NCBI GenBank assembly: GCA_002393575.1
Contig: DGSN01000062.1
Coordinates: 62,001-126,000, forward strand
DNA from: Prevotellaceae bacterium UBA4361
GTDB taxonomy: Bacteria; Bacteroidota; Bacteroidia; Bacteroidales; Bacteroidaceae
Length of the DNA stretch: 64,000 bases
Reading direction: 5' to 3'
Below the pieces are notes generated by a model, which searched no databases, was not told where the DNA came from, and saw only the letters and a list, made by a program, of their open reading frames with translations. Made by a program: the position numbers and the translations under genes. How positions within the stretch are numbered: position 1 is the stretch's first letter; every line of letters starts with the position of its first letter. Below are positions 48,219-56,618 of this stretch, one piece after another.

Positions 48219-48226
48219 TACCTTTG
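48219..48226 (+). promoter_or_regulatory. -7 promoter box for the secreted protein at 48323
   Basis: TACCTTTG matches TAnnTTTG, 96 bases before the ATG. No well-placed TTG. Confidence 0.45.
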
Positions 48227-48322
48227 CCACGCCTTAGATGAATATCAGTTGCTCTCTTTTGCAGCACGAAGGTAAGCGACTCTTCTTACATGGATATTTA
48301 GTCTATTATAAAAAACAACACA

Positions 48323-49120
48323 ATGAAAAGAACATTTATTTTCCTACTTGTCGCCATGATTCAATGGAACATGATTTCCGCACAAGTGAATCCATCGGTG
48401 GATGAGGGGTATGTTTTTACCACCCATCTCAAATCCTATAGCCAAAAATCCCTCAAATCAAAAGCACGGTCAACAATCCCTGCTGGTCATGTGGCTATAG
48501 CAGATGAAAACAACAACCTAAACTTCCACTTGATTGAAGCGACGGAATACATCACCCTACGGAATGGGGCGTTCCATGAATATTACCCTCCTGCACAAGA
48601 TGATGTCCCAGCAGAATACATCTCAAGTGCCGCATTCAATAAGGCTGTGCGTAAGGTAAGTATCAGCAAGCAGATGCCAACAAGTTGGGAATTGGGCAAG
48701 CAGTATTCCTTTAAGCCATGTTCTCCCAACGAGTATTTCAAATCCATCACCGTGAGACCATTGCGTCTATCAGGCAATAACGTCACGCTGGTTACGATGC
48801 ATGATGAGAATTTTCAGCCTACATCCTCTGTCAACATATCGGGAGAAATCATTGTTGAGATTGCATTTGAACGCGACACCGTCTATTTATATAAAGGACA
48901 ACAGATTGTGCTTGAAACAAACGGCTCGGGAGAGAACGACGATAGTTCCCTTGTGGTTGACGACAAAGGAATTACGTATTCGAAGAATGAAAAAGGCATT
49001 CGCCAGCCTTACAACAAATTGTCGTATGTCTTTGGTGAATACCCTGATTTGGATTATTTCGGTTGGATTTCTGACAAAGAAATCGTTATTGACAACATTT
49101 TGTGTGTGAAAAAAGACTGA
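48323..49120 (+). CDS. Secreted protein of unknown function
   Basis: The 265-residue protein has a signal peptide (MKRTFIFLLVAMIQWNMISA). The mature part is mixed alpha/beta, with many short strands (HVAIADENNNLNFHLIEATE, ISGEIIVEIAFERDTVYLYK) and no cysteine pair or catalytic motif that I recognise. The gene is somewhat AT-rich. It stands alone with its own promoter. Confidence 0.65.
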   Translation: MKRTFIFLLVAMIQWNMISAQVNPSVDEGYVFTTHLKSYSQKSLKSKARSTIPAGHVAIADENNNLNFHLIEATEYITLRNGAFHEYYPPAQDDVPAEYISSAAFNKAVRKVSISKQMPTSWELGKQYSFKPCSPNEYFKSITVRPLRLSGNNVTLVTMHDENFQPTSSVNISGEIIVEIAFERDTVYLYKGQQIVLETNGSGENDDSSLVVDDKGITYSKNEKGIRQPYNKLSYVFGEYPDLDYFGWISDKEIVIDNILCVKKD

Positions 49121-49139
49121 AAGAGTCTAAGGACAATTG

Positions 49140-49206
49140 ACCAAGTTTAACGTGAAGTGTGAAGGTGTACTATACCCTTTGTACTTCTCTTCGCACTTCA
49201 CTTAAA
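49140..49206. repeat. Word-repeat hairpin (GTGAAGTGTGAAG word)
   Basis: AACGTGAAGTGTGAAGGTGT on the left and TTCTCTTCGCACTTCACTT on the right can pair around ACTATACCC. It is similar to 47760-47870. Confidence 0.65.
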
Positions 49207-49246
49207 ACTTATTTATGAGACTGCGCTACGGTCTTTATAATAGTGG

Positions 49247-49254
49247 TATCTTTG
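49247..49254 (+). promoter_or_regulatory. -7 promoter box for a very short transcript
   Basis: TATCTTTG matches TAnnTTTG. A terminator-like hairpin lies about 150 bases downstream, with only a 25-codon frame between. Confidence 0.45.
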
Positions 49255-49297
49255 CGGATAATCTATTTACATTACTTTTTTGTAATAGTTACATTCA

Positions 49298-49375
49298 ATG
49301 GCAAAAAGCACAACACACAAAGAATCATTGCCATTAACTTTTTCATCGTTTGAATATAAGATAGGAAGCTATTGA
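49298..49375 (+). CDS. Possible 25-residue open frame in a short transcription unit
   Basis: ATG at 49298 starts MAKSTTHKESLPLTFSSFEY and ends at a TGA at 49375. There is no obvious ribosome-binding site. It lies between a promoter box and a hairpin, so the unit could encode a small peptide or a small RNA of about 180 bases. No homology is recognised. Confidence 0.3.
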   Translation: MAKSTTHKESLPLTFSSFEYKIGSY

Positions 49376-49400
49376 AGGAAATATTTTGTATAATGGTTTT

Positions 49401-49435
49401 ATAGGTGTTCACTTGATATTGTTGCGAACACCTAT
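49401..49435. terminator. Bidirectional terminator-like hairpin
   Basis: ATAGGTGTTC pairs perfectly with GAACACCTAT around a 15-base loop, followed by ATTTTG. It lies between the short unit and the convergent zinc-ribbon operon. Confidence 0.8.
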
Positions 49436-49447
49436 ATTTTGAAACGC

Positions 49448-50086
49448 TTATTTCTGTTCATCCAGCTTATTTATCCATATATGATGTGCTTGAGAATCAT
49501 TTTTATTCATAAAAATATTATCCATATTCTTTTGATGCTCTTGGGTATTAAGATATGAATAACCTTTACCAATAATAAAAATTAATAATAAAACTGCAAA
49601 AAAGATCATACCCTCGCTTCGGCTCCAGTATAACATTCCATTCTTAGAACCTGTACATTGAAATACCAAGGTAAGAAGGAATGCGATGCTAAACATGGCA
49701 GAACATCCAATATTAGTCTTTTTCCGTGTTTTCATTATATCCTTAAAATAAAAAGGATCATCATCACCACATTTGGGACATGTAATTGCATCAGCACTTA
49801 TTTTTTCTTTGCAAGTTTTGCAATACAGATATGAACCATCGTTTATATCAACGTGCTGATGAGGCATATTAATATCCGAAACGTCATCCAAAAAATGAGT
49901 ACGTTCATTACATAGTGGACAGATTTCTTTATCTGCATCCACCAGCTCACCGCAAATAGGACAAGCTTTCTTCTTCTTTTCTTGTTCTACCAGTTCCAGC
50001 CACTCGCCACAATGCTTACATTTTTTAGCAACCGCGAGTATTTCTTCGCCACAATAAGGGCATCGCTTAGTTTCTTCCATAATCAT
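49448..50086 (-). CDS. Zinc-ribbon membrane protein
   Basis: The 212-residue protein has three zinc ribbons, each with two CxxC pairs: RCPYCGEEILAVAKKCKHC, KACPICGELVDADKEICPLC and YCKTCKEKISADAITCPKC. Two membrane helices follow (about 128-150 and 165-182) and a charged tail. The first ribbon is almost identical in protein sequence to that of the gene upstream. It overlaps that gene by 4 bases (ATGA). It is the last gene of a four-gene operon. Role unknown. Confidence 0.72.
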   Translation of the reverse strand: MIMEETKRCPYCGEEILAVAKKCKHCGEWLELVEQEKKKKACPICGELVDADKEICPLCNERTHFLDDVSDINMPHQHVDINDGSYLYCKTCKEKISADAITCPKCGDDDPFYFKDIMKTRKKTNIGCSAMFSIAFLLTLVFQCTGSKNGMLYWSRSEGMIFFAVLLLIFIIGKGYSYLNTQEHQKNMDNIFMNKNDSQAHHIWINKLDEQK

Positions 50087-50856
50087 TCAAATCCCATTAT
50101 TTTTAATGCTTTTTTTGCCTTCTCATATCCTTGTGATGCAGAACGCCGCATCCACATCACCGCTGTTTCTCGATTCCTCTCGACTCCGACACCATCCCAA
50201 TAACAAAAAGCTATGTTATGTTGAGCGTATTTATTGCCCATTTCAGCAGCAGTCAAATAACAACTTGCAGCCTTAATGACATCCTTCGTACAGCCTTTTC
50301 CTTGTGCATACATGTTACCTAATTTGTTAAGAGCAGAAGGATTTCCTGTTTTAGCAGCTTTCTCATAATAGTAGAAGGCCGTCTCATGGTTTTCTTCAAC
50401 ACCAATTCCCTTCTCATAATTTTCTCCAAGGATTAACAACTCTTCTGAATTATCATCTTCGGTATTGGTGTTAGTAATATTCTGACTCTGTATGTCTTCT
50501 TGCTCTGTTTGAATAGGGATTGTGTTCTCAACTTTCTGGTAATCTTCTTCAGGCACATTATTTTCAGATTCAGCAAAGTTTATAACAGGGTCGGACTTTT
50601 TAACTAAGACATCTTTGTTTGCTTTGCTCTGATGATTAGCTATATAAAGATAACTGCCAATAATGATTGCAAAAAAGATGATAGGAGTAACAATCATCCA
50701 TTTCTTCAAACCAATCTTATGAGCAACCACATGACCCGACTCAATAGGCATCAATGGTTCATTTTGTTTATCAAGCCACTCGCCACAGTGCCTACACTTC
50801 TTTGCAACGGCTAAGATTTCTTCGCCACAATAAGGACATCGCATCTTCTGCTCCAT
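50083..50856 (-). CDS. Zinc-ribbon, single-pass membrane protein with Sel1 repeats
   Basis: The 257-residue protein has an N-terminal zinc ribbon (MRCPYCGEEILAVAKKCRHC), one membrane helix (about 51-70), an acidic linker and three Sel1 repeats (about 130-250; YEKGIGVEENHETAFYYYEK, MYAQGKGCTKDVIKAASCYL, CYWDGVGVERNRETAVMWMR). Sel1 repeats are protein-protein interaction solenoids. Topology would put the ribbon in the cytoplasm and the repeats outside. It lies 4 bases after the trypsin-like protease gene, so the two are likely a pair. Confidence 0.75.
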   Translation of the reverse strand: MEQKMRCPYCGEEILAVAKKCRHCGEWLDKQNEPLMPIESGHVVAHKIGLKKWMIVTPIIFFAIIIGSYLYIANHQSKANKDVLVKKSDPVINFAESENNVPEEDYQKVENTIPIQTEQEDIQSQNITNTNTEDDNSEELLILGENYEKGIGVEENHETAFYYYEKAAKTGNPSALNKLGNMYAQGKGCTKDVIKAASCYLTAAEMGNKYAQHNIAFCYWDGVGVERNRETAVMWMRRSASQGYEKAKKALKIMGFE

Positions 50857-50860
50857 ATTA

Positions 50861-52060
50861 TTACTCCATTAAAAAGTTCTTGATTAAATTCATTGGTATG
50901 CCAAAGTTGAAGTCGTCATTGAGGGTCGCCTTTGCAAAATTCACACCTCTTAAACATCCATCTTCATCCAGCACAGGACTTCCAGAAGAGCCCTGCATAG
51001 TAGGAATACTATAAAGCAACCTTTCGCCATCTGGTAGTTGGGTTATCTTTCCACTTGTCATCTGAGCTTTAATACCGTCTCGTGTCTGAGCAAGAGCAAT
51101 ACCATGATTATAGCCTATCATATAAAGTTGCTGATCCATCTTCAATTCATCTGCATCAACCACTTCCATTGGCGTTTCGCCTAAGAAAAACTGATTAAAA
51201 TAATCGCCTAAAGATTTTGACTTCTTCTCCTTCTCAACCATTCCTGAAATATCAAACACATGAACATTTTCTGGCGTTTGTTTCTTCTTTAGTTGAATGA
51301 TTGCCAAGTCTGCATTCTCATGCCTTGAAATCTTGCGAATGACACAAGGATTACGCTCCAGAAAATCATCAAAGTCATCAACATGAGTATTATTATAAGC
51401 TATACCCAATTTTGAATATGTCTTAACTTTAATAGCTCTTGGATTTTCATTGGCTGATATATAGTTACATAGTTCCTGCCATCCATTAAATTTTTCCTCA
51501 ACAATAGCCATAACTCCGTTTATATGCTGAAGCAGTTCTTGATTAGACACATAGATGTTACCAAAGAAATCTTGACTATAACATTCTTCCTTCTTTTCCT
51601 CCAGTTCTGCATAAGCCCGCCTTGCCAATTCCATAGAGTCAAGGTAAGACTGACGCTCGCGACGCAAGGATGCCACAATTTTTTCTTGGGTTTCAAACTC
51701 ATTCACTGAAACATCCACTACATGCCTATTCGTCATAATGTCACCCTTGCTATCAATGAAGAAACCTGTGCCGAACATACGGTTGCAATTTTGCTTGATG
51801 AAAGCTTCATCTGTTGTTACGTTTACAATATCACCATTTTCATCAAGTCCAGTCATGTACATTGTCTGTCCTGTTGGCAGAGTCAGTGAATAATAGGATT
51901 CGTTATAGATTAACACAACACCGGATGCGCACTCCTCAAACAACTGCTCTGGAGTTTTCTTCGTGGGTTCACCCTTACATCCATACAAAAAAGACAGACA
52001 AGTAAACAAGAAAACCCAACTTCTAAAACAAATACCAAGTCTTAACATGTTAGGAATCAT
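50861..52060 (-). CDS. Trypsin-like serine protease lipoprotein with a coiled-coil insert
   Basis: The 399-residue protein has a lipoprotein signal (lipobox FLYGC, Cys28; the start may be the Met at 52048). The chymotrypsin-type catalytic triad is His113 (TNRHVV), Asp251 (NADLAII) and Ser359 (QGSSGSPV), a complete set as in DegP-type proteases without PDZ. Between His and Asp there is an unusual insert of about 120 residues (about 120-240) that includes a charged coiled coil (RRERQSYLDSMELARRAYAE). It should act in the periplasm or at the outer membrane. Partner genes up- and downstream are of unknown role. Confidence 0.8.
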   Translation of the reverse strand: MIPNMLRLGICFRSWVFLFTCLSFLYGCKGEPTKKTPEQLFEECASGVVLIYNESYYSLTLPTGQTMYMTGLDENGDIVNVTTDEAFIKQNCNRMFGTGFFIDSKGDIMTNRHVVDVSVNEFETQEKIVASLRRERQSYLDSMELARRAYAELEEKKEECYSQDFFGNIYVSNQELLQHINGVMAIVEEKFNGWQELCNYISANENPRAIKVKTYSKLGIAYNNTHVDDFDDFLERNPCVIRKISRHENADLAIIQLKKKQTPENVHVFDISGMVEKEKKSKSLGDYFNQFFLGETPMEVVDADELKMDQQLYMIGYNHGIALAQTRDGIKAQMTSGKITQLPDGERLLYSIPTMQGSSGSPVLDEDGCLRGVNFAKATLNDDFNFGIPMNLIKNFLME

Positions 52061-52082
52061 TATATATTATTAGAGTACAATA

Positions 52083-53306
52083 TTATCGTTTTGTTCTTTT
52101 ACCAACAGAACCTGAATTTCTATTTCTAACAGCCTTATTTCCTTGTTGGTGGCGTAATATATATTCAAAAACTGCTGCAATCTCATTGGCCTTTTGTTCA
52201 CTTTGTCCTGTTGCGATATAAATAAGAGGTGTTCCCATATTGTCAATCTTCACATTGACTACATAGTTATGAATAGTCTTGTCTGGAATCGTATAAGAGT
52301 CAGCTCCTCCAATTCCAATGCCGAATAGAGAGAAACCAAGCCCGTAAGACGTAGTGCGGCCTGGTATAAATTTCGGATCAACAACTATCTCACAGCTAAT
52401 GATATCTTTAAAATCAATGGTCTTCCCCATAAATATGAATTTTTGAGCATTTTCATAGAAACGCAACTCTTTATTTATATCAGGCGTAGTTGTTTGGTCA
52501 GCAATAACCTTAGTTGGCTCACCATATTTTGCTCTAAGTGAATCTGATGAGTGCTCATAATACCATTGGTTCAGTTTTTTTGAGTCTTGGACAAAATGGG
52601 TGTTAAGTTCATATCGAAGGTCTGAAATAAAATTCCAAAAGTACAGATATGTAGCAACATAAGCTTTTGCATAAGTATTTTTATACGAAGAATTCTGCAC
52701 AAAAGGAAACACTCTATATATTTTATCATTTAACGAGCGAACTAGTTTGTTATGACTATCGTAAGCATTGATTTTGTAACTGTTTGCCGAAAATGCAACG
52801 ATTAATCGATTGTCCTCTAAAAGTTGAATTACAAGGATTGGAGAAACAGAAACCTTGAATACGTCTAAAAAAGTAGCGTGACTAGCAACATGTACACTTG
52901 TTGTAGAAGTAATTTTTTGTTCTTTTACATCTATTATTAAATTATTAGCCCAATCCTTTTTCTTAGCCCTTATCCAAGTTGAGATGTGGTTAAATAAATT
53001 ATCAGGACTAAACAAAGGATTCTCAATATTGAATACTGCCTGAGTAACAAGATACTTATCCGTTGGCTGTTCTGGGTCAGAGAACAACTCTATTTTATCT
53101 TTAATGTTATTTGCGTAAACTTTATAATCATCATTTCGAAGTGAATAAAGAAGACTTTGATATTTCTCAACCTCTGGGCATACCCATCGCATAGGTTGAA
53201 CATGCCTTACTTCTTGAGAACGACTCCCCTGAGAAGTTTGTGCAGAAATACTCACCGCAACAAATGCAAACACAATCAATGTAAGAAATCTCGCTTTCAT
53301 AATCAT
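52083..53306 (-). CDS. Secreted protein of unknown function, first gene of the operon
   Basis: The 407-residue protein has a signal peptide (MIMKARFLTLIVFAFVAVSI; the start may be the second Met). The middle part (about 85-190; FNIENPLFSPDNLFNHISTW, then WANNLIIDVKEQ) resembles DUF4468-type domains, a weak match. A Gly-rich segment near 325-340 (YGLGFSLFGIGIGGADSY) is followed by a strand-rich part. The C-terminus is very basic. It lies 22 bases before the protease gene. The whole operon is AT-rich. Confidence 0.65.
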   Translation of the reverse strand: MIMKARFLTLIVFAFVAVSISAQTSQGSRSQEVRHVQPMRWVCPEVEKYQSLLYSLRNDDYKVYANNIKDKIELFSDPEQPTDKYLVTQAVFNIENPLFSPDNLFNHISTWIRAKKKDWANNLIIDVKEQKITSTTSVHVASHATFLDVFKVSVSPILVIQLLEDNRLIVAFSANSYKINAYDSHNKLVRSLNDKIYRVFPFVQNSSYKNTYAKAYVATYLYFWNFISDLRYELNTHFVQDSKKLNQWYYEHSSDSLRAKYGEPTKVIADQTTTPDINKELRFYENAQKFIFMGKTIDFKDIISCEIVVDPKFIPGRTTSYGLGFSLFGIGIGGADSYTIPDKTIHNYVVNVKIDNMGTPLIYIATGQSEQKANEIAAVFEYILRHQQGNKAVRNRNSGSVGKRTKR

Positions 53307-53527
53307 ATTATCATTTTTATTAAATTATTCTATTTCCTTTTTCCTATTCATGTTCACGTATCAAAAAGTCTTGCACATACCATCCGAAAGGAATGCTATA
53401 GTCATCATTCTAAAACTGATTATTGGTGCTTTGAATTAAACATGGTATAGGACTTCTTTCTTATAAGGTGAATACATTTGACTTGTTAGATGAATATCTT
53501 ACTCACTTTCGGCAATAATCATACTGC

Positions 53528-53535
53528 AAATTTAG
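53528..53535 (-). promoter_or_regulatory. -7 promoter box for the four-gene operon
   Basis: CAAATTTA on the plus strand is TAAATTTG on the minus strand (TAnnTTTG), about 220 bases before the ATG. No TTG at the right distance, so the match is weak. The rest of 53307-54020 has no gene. Confidence 0.35.
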
Positions 53536-53831
53536 TCTTAAAACAACACTTGTGAAACGGATTTTTCCTATAACATAGTAGGAAAAACCCTATTCATCCA
53601 TCTTTTCAAATTAACGTCAAAAAACGCGTATAGAAATATGACTATGACAATATCAAGATAATTACTTCAGTTCTGTTGAAAGATCTGATGTCGCCTTGCA
53701 GTAGTGAAATAGTGAAATGGAGACATAGATATAAAAGGAACATAAAATGCTTTTAATGCAGCGTTTAAGGGGATTTACCGATGCACATAAAGGAACTTAC
53801 AGAAGCATTCCTTTTGATTCAACTAGTAACA

Positions 53832-53906
53832 CGAGAGCTTGTTACTTAATCAGCGAGCCCTCGTTGCTGTTCAAGTGAGAGCTCGCTTGAACAACACCGA
53901 GAGCTC
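53832..53906. repeat. Tandem palindrome array, period 22 (second locus)
   Basis: Boxes CGAGAGCTTG, CGAGCCCTCG, TGAGAGCTCG and CGAGAGCTC begin at 53832, 53854, 53876 and 53898, exactly 22 bases apart. The spacers TTGCTGTTCAAG and CTTGAACAACAC are complementary to each other and nearly identical to those of the array at 28034. Confidence 0.9.
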
Positions 53907-54020
53907 AGCATTTCACTTTAAGCAAAGGAATGATACTGTATAATCAAAAAAAGAATTTTGCTTTGAAACAATGAAAAACAGAAATCACCGTTCCCTTGAA
54001 CACTGCGTAATTAGAAAAAA

Positions 54021-56594
54021 TCATTTGCGCTTCACAGAGAGAGTCTGCAAGTCGGCATCGGATGAGCTGGTACCATAAAGCAACTGGTAGTTACCAGGCA
54101 TGATGCGCATGGTGTTGGTGCTTGTGTCGAAATGCTCGAAGGTGGACTCAGAAACGTCGATGGTGACGGTCTTGGTTTCGCCAGGCAGGAGATGGACACG
54201 AGCGAATCCACGAAGGGACTTCTGAGGTCCGCCGACATCGTCGAGGCAACGCACGTAGAGCTGTACCACTTCGGAACCTTCACGCTTGCCTGTGTTGGTG
54301 ACTGGCAGGGTGAGCGTGTCGCGACGCTTGTTGTACTTTGCCTTACCGAGACGGAAGGTGGTGTAGCTGAGTCCGTGGCCGAAAGCGAAGAGCGGTGTGC
54401 CCTTGAAGTAGCGATAGGTGCGGTTCTGCATGGAGTAGTCGAGGAAGTCGGGCAGGTCGTCGGTGGAACGATAGAAGGTGATTGGGAGCTTGCCCGAAGG
54501 GTTGTAGTCGCCAAAGAGCACATCGGCAAGAGCCGTTCCTCCCGATTCGCCGCCATACCATGCCTGCACGATGGCATTGCAGTTCTGACTTTCTGGAACG
54601 AGTGCGATGGCACTACCCGAACAGTTGACATAGACCACGCGCTTGCCCATCTGATGCAGACGAGCCATCATGTCGCGCTGCACTTGTGGCAACTCGATGC
54701 TGGTGCGGTCGCCTCCCTTGAAACCTGGGGCGTTCACCTTCATTTCTTCGCCTTCGAGACGTGGCGAGATGCCTCCCACGAACACTATTACATCGGCATC
54801 GGCACACTGCTGGAGTGTCTGCTCAATGCTGGCATCGCCGACGTGGTAGATGTCGATTTCGATGAGGGCAAGTCCTGTGGTCTGTGTGTAGTCGATTTGC
54901 ACAGGATAGTCCTTTCCTGCCTCCACCTTCAGGTCGTAGGTGTATTTGCGAGGGCCGTGATTGTTCCATCGGTTGACGAGGGTGTCGCCATCGAAAATGA
55001 TGCAGGCGTGTTCCTCAAAGTTCACGTCGAGCGTGATGGTTTCGGTCTTGTCGGCATGGAAGGTGCCTTGATAGCACGCACTGAAATGCTCCAGGTTCAC
55101 ACCTTGTGCAAAGGCTGTGTTGCCACCATTCACCAAGGCAATCGGTGCCGTCATTCTCACTTCCGCTGCTGGTGTGCCTTCGGGCTTCTCGGTGTTCCAA
55201 TACGTTGCCTTCATGCCCTGAGAACCATCAGCCTGGCGAATGCGATTGAAACGACCTTCGAGAACGGTGTTTCGCACATAGCCACAGCCAGCCACGAACT
55301 TCACGTCCTGCGACTTCTGCTGAATGCCTTGCAGGATAGAGACGGTGGATGTTGGCGTTCCGTTGTAGTTACCCCAGAGCATGGTGGAATCAGCTGCATT
55401 CGGTCCCATCACCACAATCTTCTGTCCCGACTTCTGAAGCGGAAGCACACCGTCGTTCTGCAAGAGCACCATCGTTTCGCGTGCCATGTCGAGTGCCAAC
55501 TGCTTGTGTCCTTTCGAAGCGATGACTGAAGGGGAGATTTTGGTCCACTCCACTTGGTCGGCTGGGTCGAAATCGCCCAGTTCGAAACGCGCTTGAAGCA
55601 AACGGCGCACACTCACGTTGATTTGCTCTTCACTAATCAGTCCAGCACGAACGGCATCGGGCAGAGAGCGATAGTCGCTACCACACTCCACATCGGTGCC
55701 GCTGATGACAGCCTTGGCTGAAGCCTCATCGCGCGTATTGACCACTTCGTGACAGCCAGGTTTCCAGAAGTCGCTGATGGCTCCGCAGTCACTCACCACC
55801 AGTCCCTTGAATCCCCACTCATCGCGGAGAATTTGCTGAAGCAGACGGTTGCTGCCACAGCAAGGGTCACCATCCCAACGCTGATAGGCACACATCACTT
55901 CTGCCACTTGTCCTTCCTGCACAAGCGACTTGAAGGCTGGCAGATAAGTTTCGTAGAGGTCGCGAGGAGAGAGGTCGGTGACATTGAACTGATGGCGGTT
56001 CCATTCAGGTCCACTATGAATGGCAAAGTGCTTGGCACAGGCAAGGAGTTTGCGATACTTGCTGTCGGAAGGTCCTTGGAGTCCGCGTACCACAGCCAAT
56101 CCCATGCGAGAAGTGAGATAAGGGTCTTCACCGTAGGTTTCCTGTCCACGTCCCCAACGCGGGTCGCGGAAGATGTTGATATTCGGTGTCCAGAAAGACA
56201 GGCTCTGATACATCTTCACCACTCCGCTTTTGGTCGCCAAGGCAGCCTTGGCACGGGCTTCATCGCTCACCGCTGTATAAACCTTGTGGACAAGTGCATC
56301 ATCGAAGGAAGCAGCCATGCCCATCGTGATGGGGAACACGGTGGCATAGCCATTGCGCCCCACTCCATGCAATGCTTCGTTCCACCAGTTGAACTGAGGT
56401 ATGCCCAGACGCTTGATGGCAGGAGAATCGTTGCGCATGAGCCTTGCCTTCTCTTCGAGTGTGAGACGCGAACAGAGGTCGGCAGCTCGTTCGGCAGCAG
56501 ACAAGGACGCATCCTTATAGGGCTGAGCGTTTAAAGTGAAGAATGAGGAATGAAGAATGAAGAATGTAGAACAGAGGATGAATTTAAGTTTCAT
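54021..56594 (-). CDS. GH3 glycosidase (beta-xylosidase/glucosidase type) with PA14 insert
   Basis: The 857-residue protein has a signal peptide encoded by the GAAGAATGA-type word repeat (MKLKFILCSTFFILHSSFF, then NAQ). The N-terminal TIM-barrel-like domain (about 30-350) contains NWWNEALHGVGR (69-80), the xylosidase-like start, KHF with the His region, and the nucleophile Asp269 in VVSDCGA. A second domain is interrupted by a PA14-like module (about 465-600; GMKATYWN), and a fibronectin-like domain ends the protein. Such enzymes release xylose, arabinose or glucose from oligosaccharides. It lies 24 bases below the pectate lyase gene. Confidence 0.9.
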   Translation of the reverse strand: MKLKFILCSTFFILHSSFFTLNAQPYKDASLSAAERAADLCSRLTLEEKARLMRNDSPAIKRLGIPQFNWWNEALHGVGRNGYATVFPITMGMAASFDDALVHKVYTAVSDEARAKAALATKSGVVKMYQSLSFWTPNINIFRDPRWGRGQETYGEDPYLTSRMGLAVVRGLQGPSDSKYRKLLACAKHFAIHSGPEWNRHQFNVTDLSPRDLYETYLPAFKSLVQEGQVAEVMCAYQRWDGDPCCGSNRLLQQILRDEWGFKGLVVSDCGAISDFWKPGCHEVVNTRDEASAKAVISGTDVECGSDYRSLPDAVRAGLISEEQINVSVRRLLQARFELGDFDPADQVEWTKISPSVIASKGHKQLALDMARETMVLLQNDGVLPLQKSGQKIVVMGPNAADSTMLWGNYNGTPTSTVSILQGIQQKSQDVKFVAGCGYVRNTVLEGRFNRIRQADGSQGMKATYWNTEKPEGTPAAEVRMTAPIALVNGGNTAFAQGVNLEHFSACYQGTFHADKTETITLDVNFEEHACIIFDGDTLVNRWNNHGPRKYTYDLKVEAGKDYPVQIDYTQTTGLALIEIDIYHVGDASIEQTLQQCADADVIVFVGGISPRLEGEEMKVNAPGFKGGDRTSIELPQVQRDMMARLHQMGKRVVYVNCSGSAIALVPESQNCNAIVQAWYGGESGGTALADVLFGDYNPSGKLPITFYRSTDDLPDFLDYSMQNRTYRYFKGTPLFAFGHGLSYTTFRLGKAKYNKRRDTLTLPVTNTGKREGSEVVQLYVRCLDDVGGPQKSLRGFARVHLLPGETKTVTIDVSESTFEHFDTSTNTMRIMPGNYQLLYGTSSSDADLQTLSVKRK

Positions 56595-56618
56595 AGGTTT
56601 TGTACACTGATAAAATGA

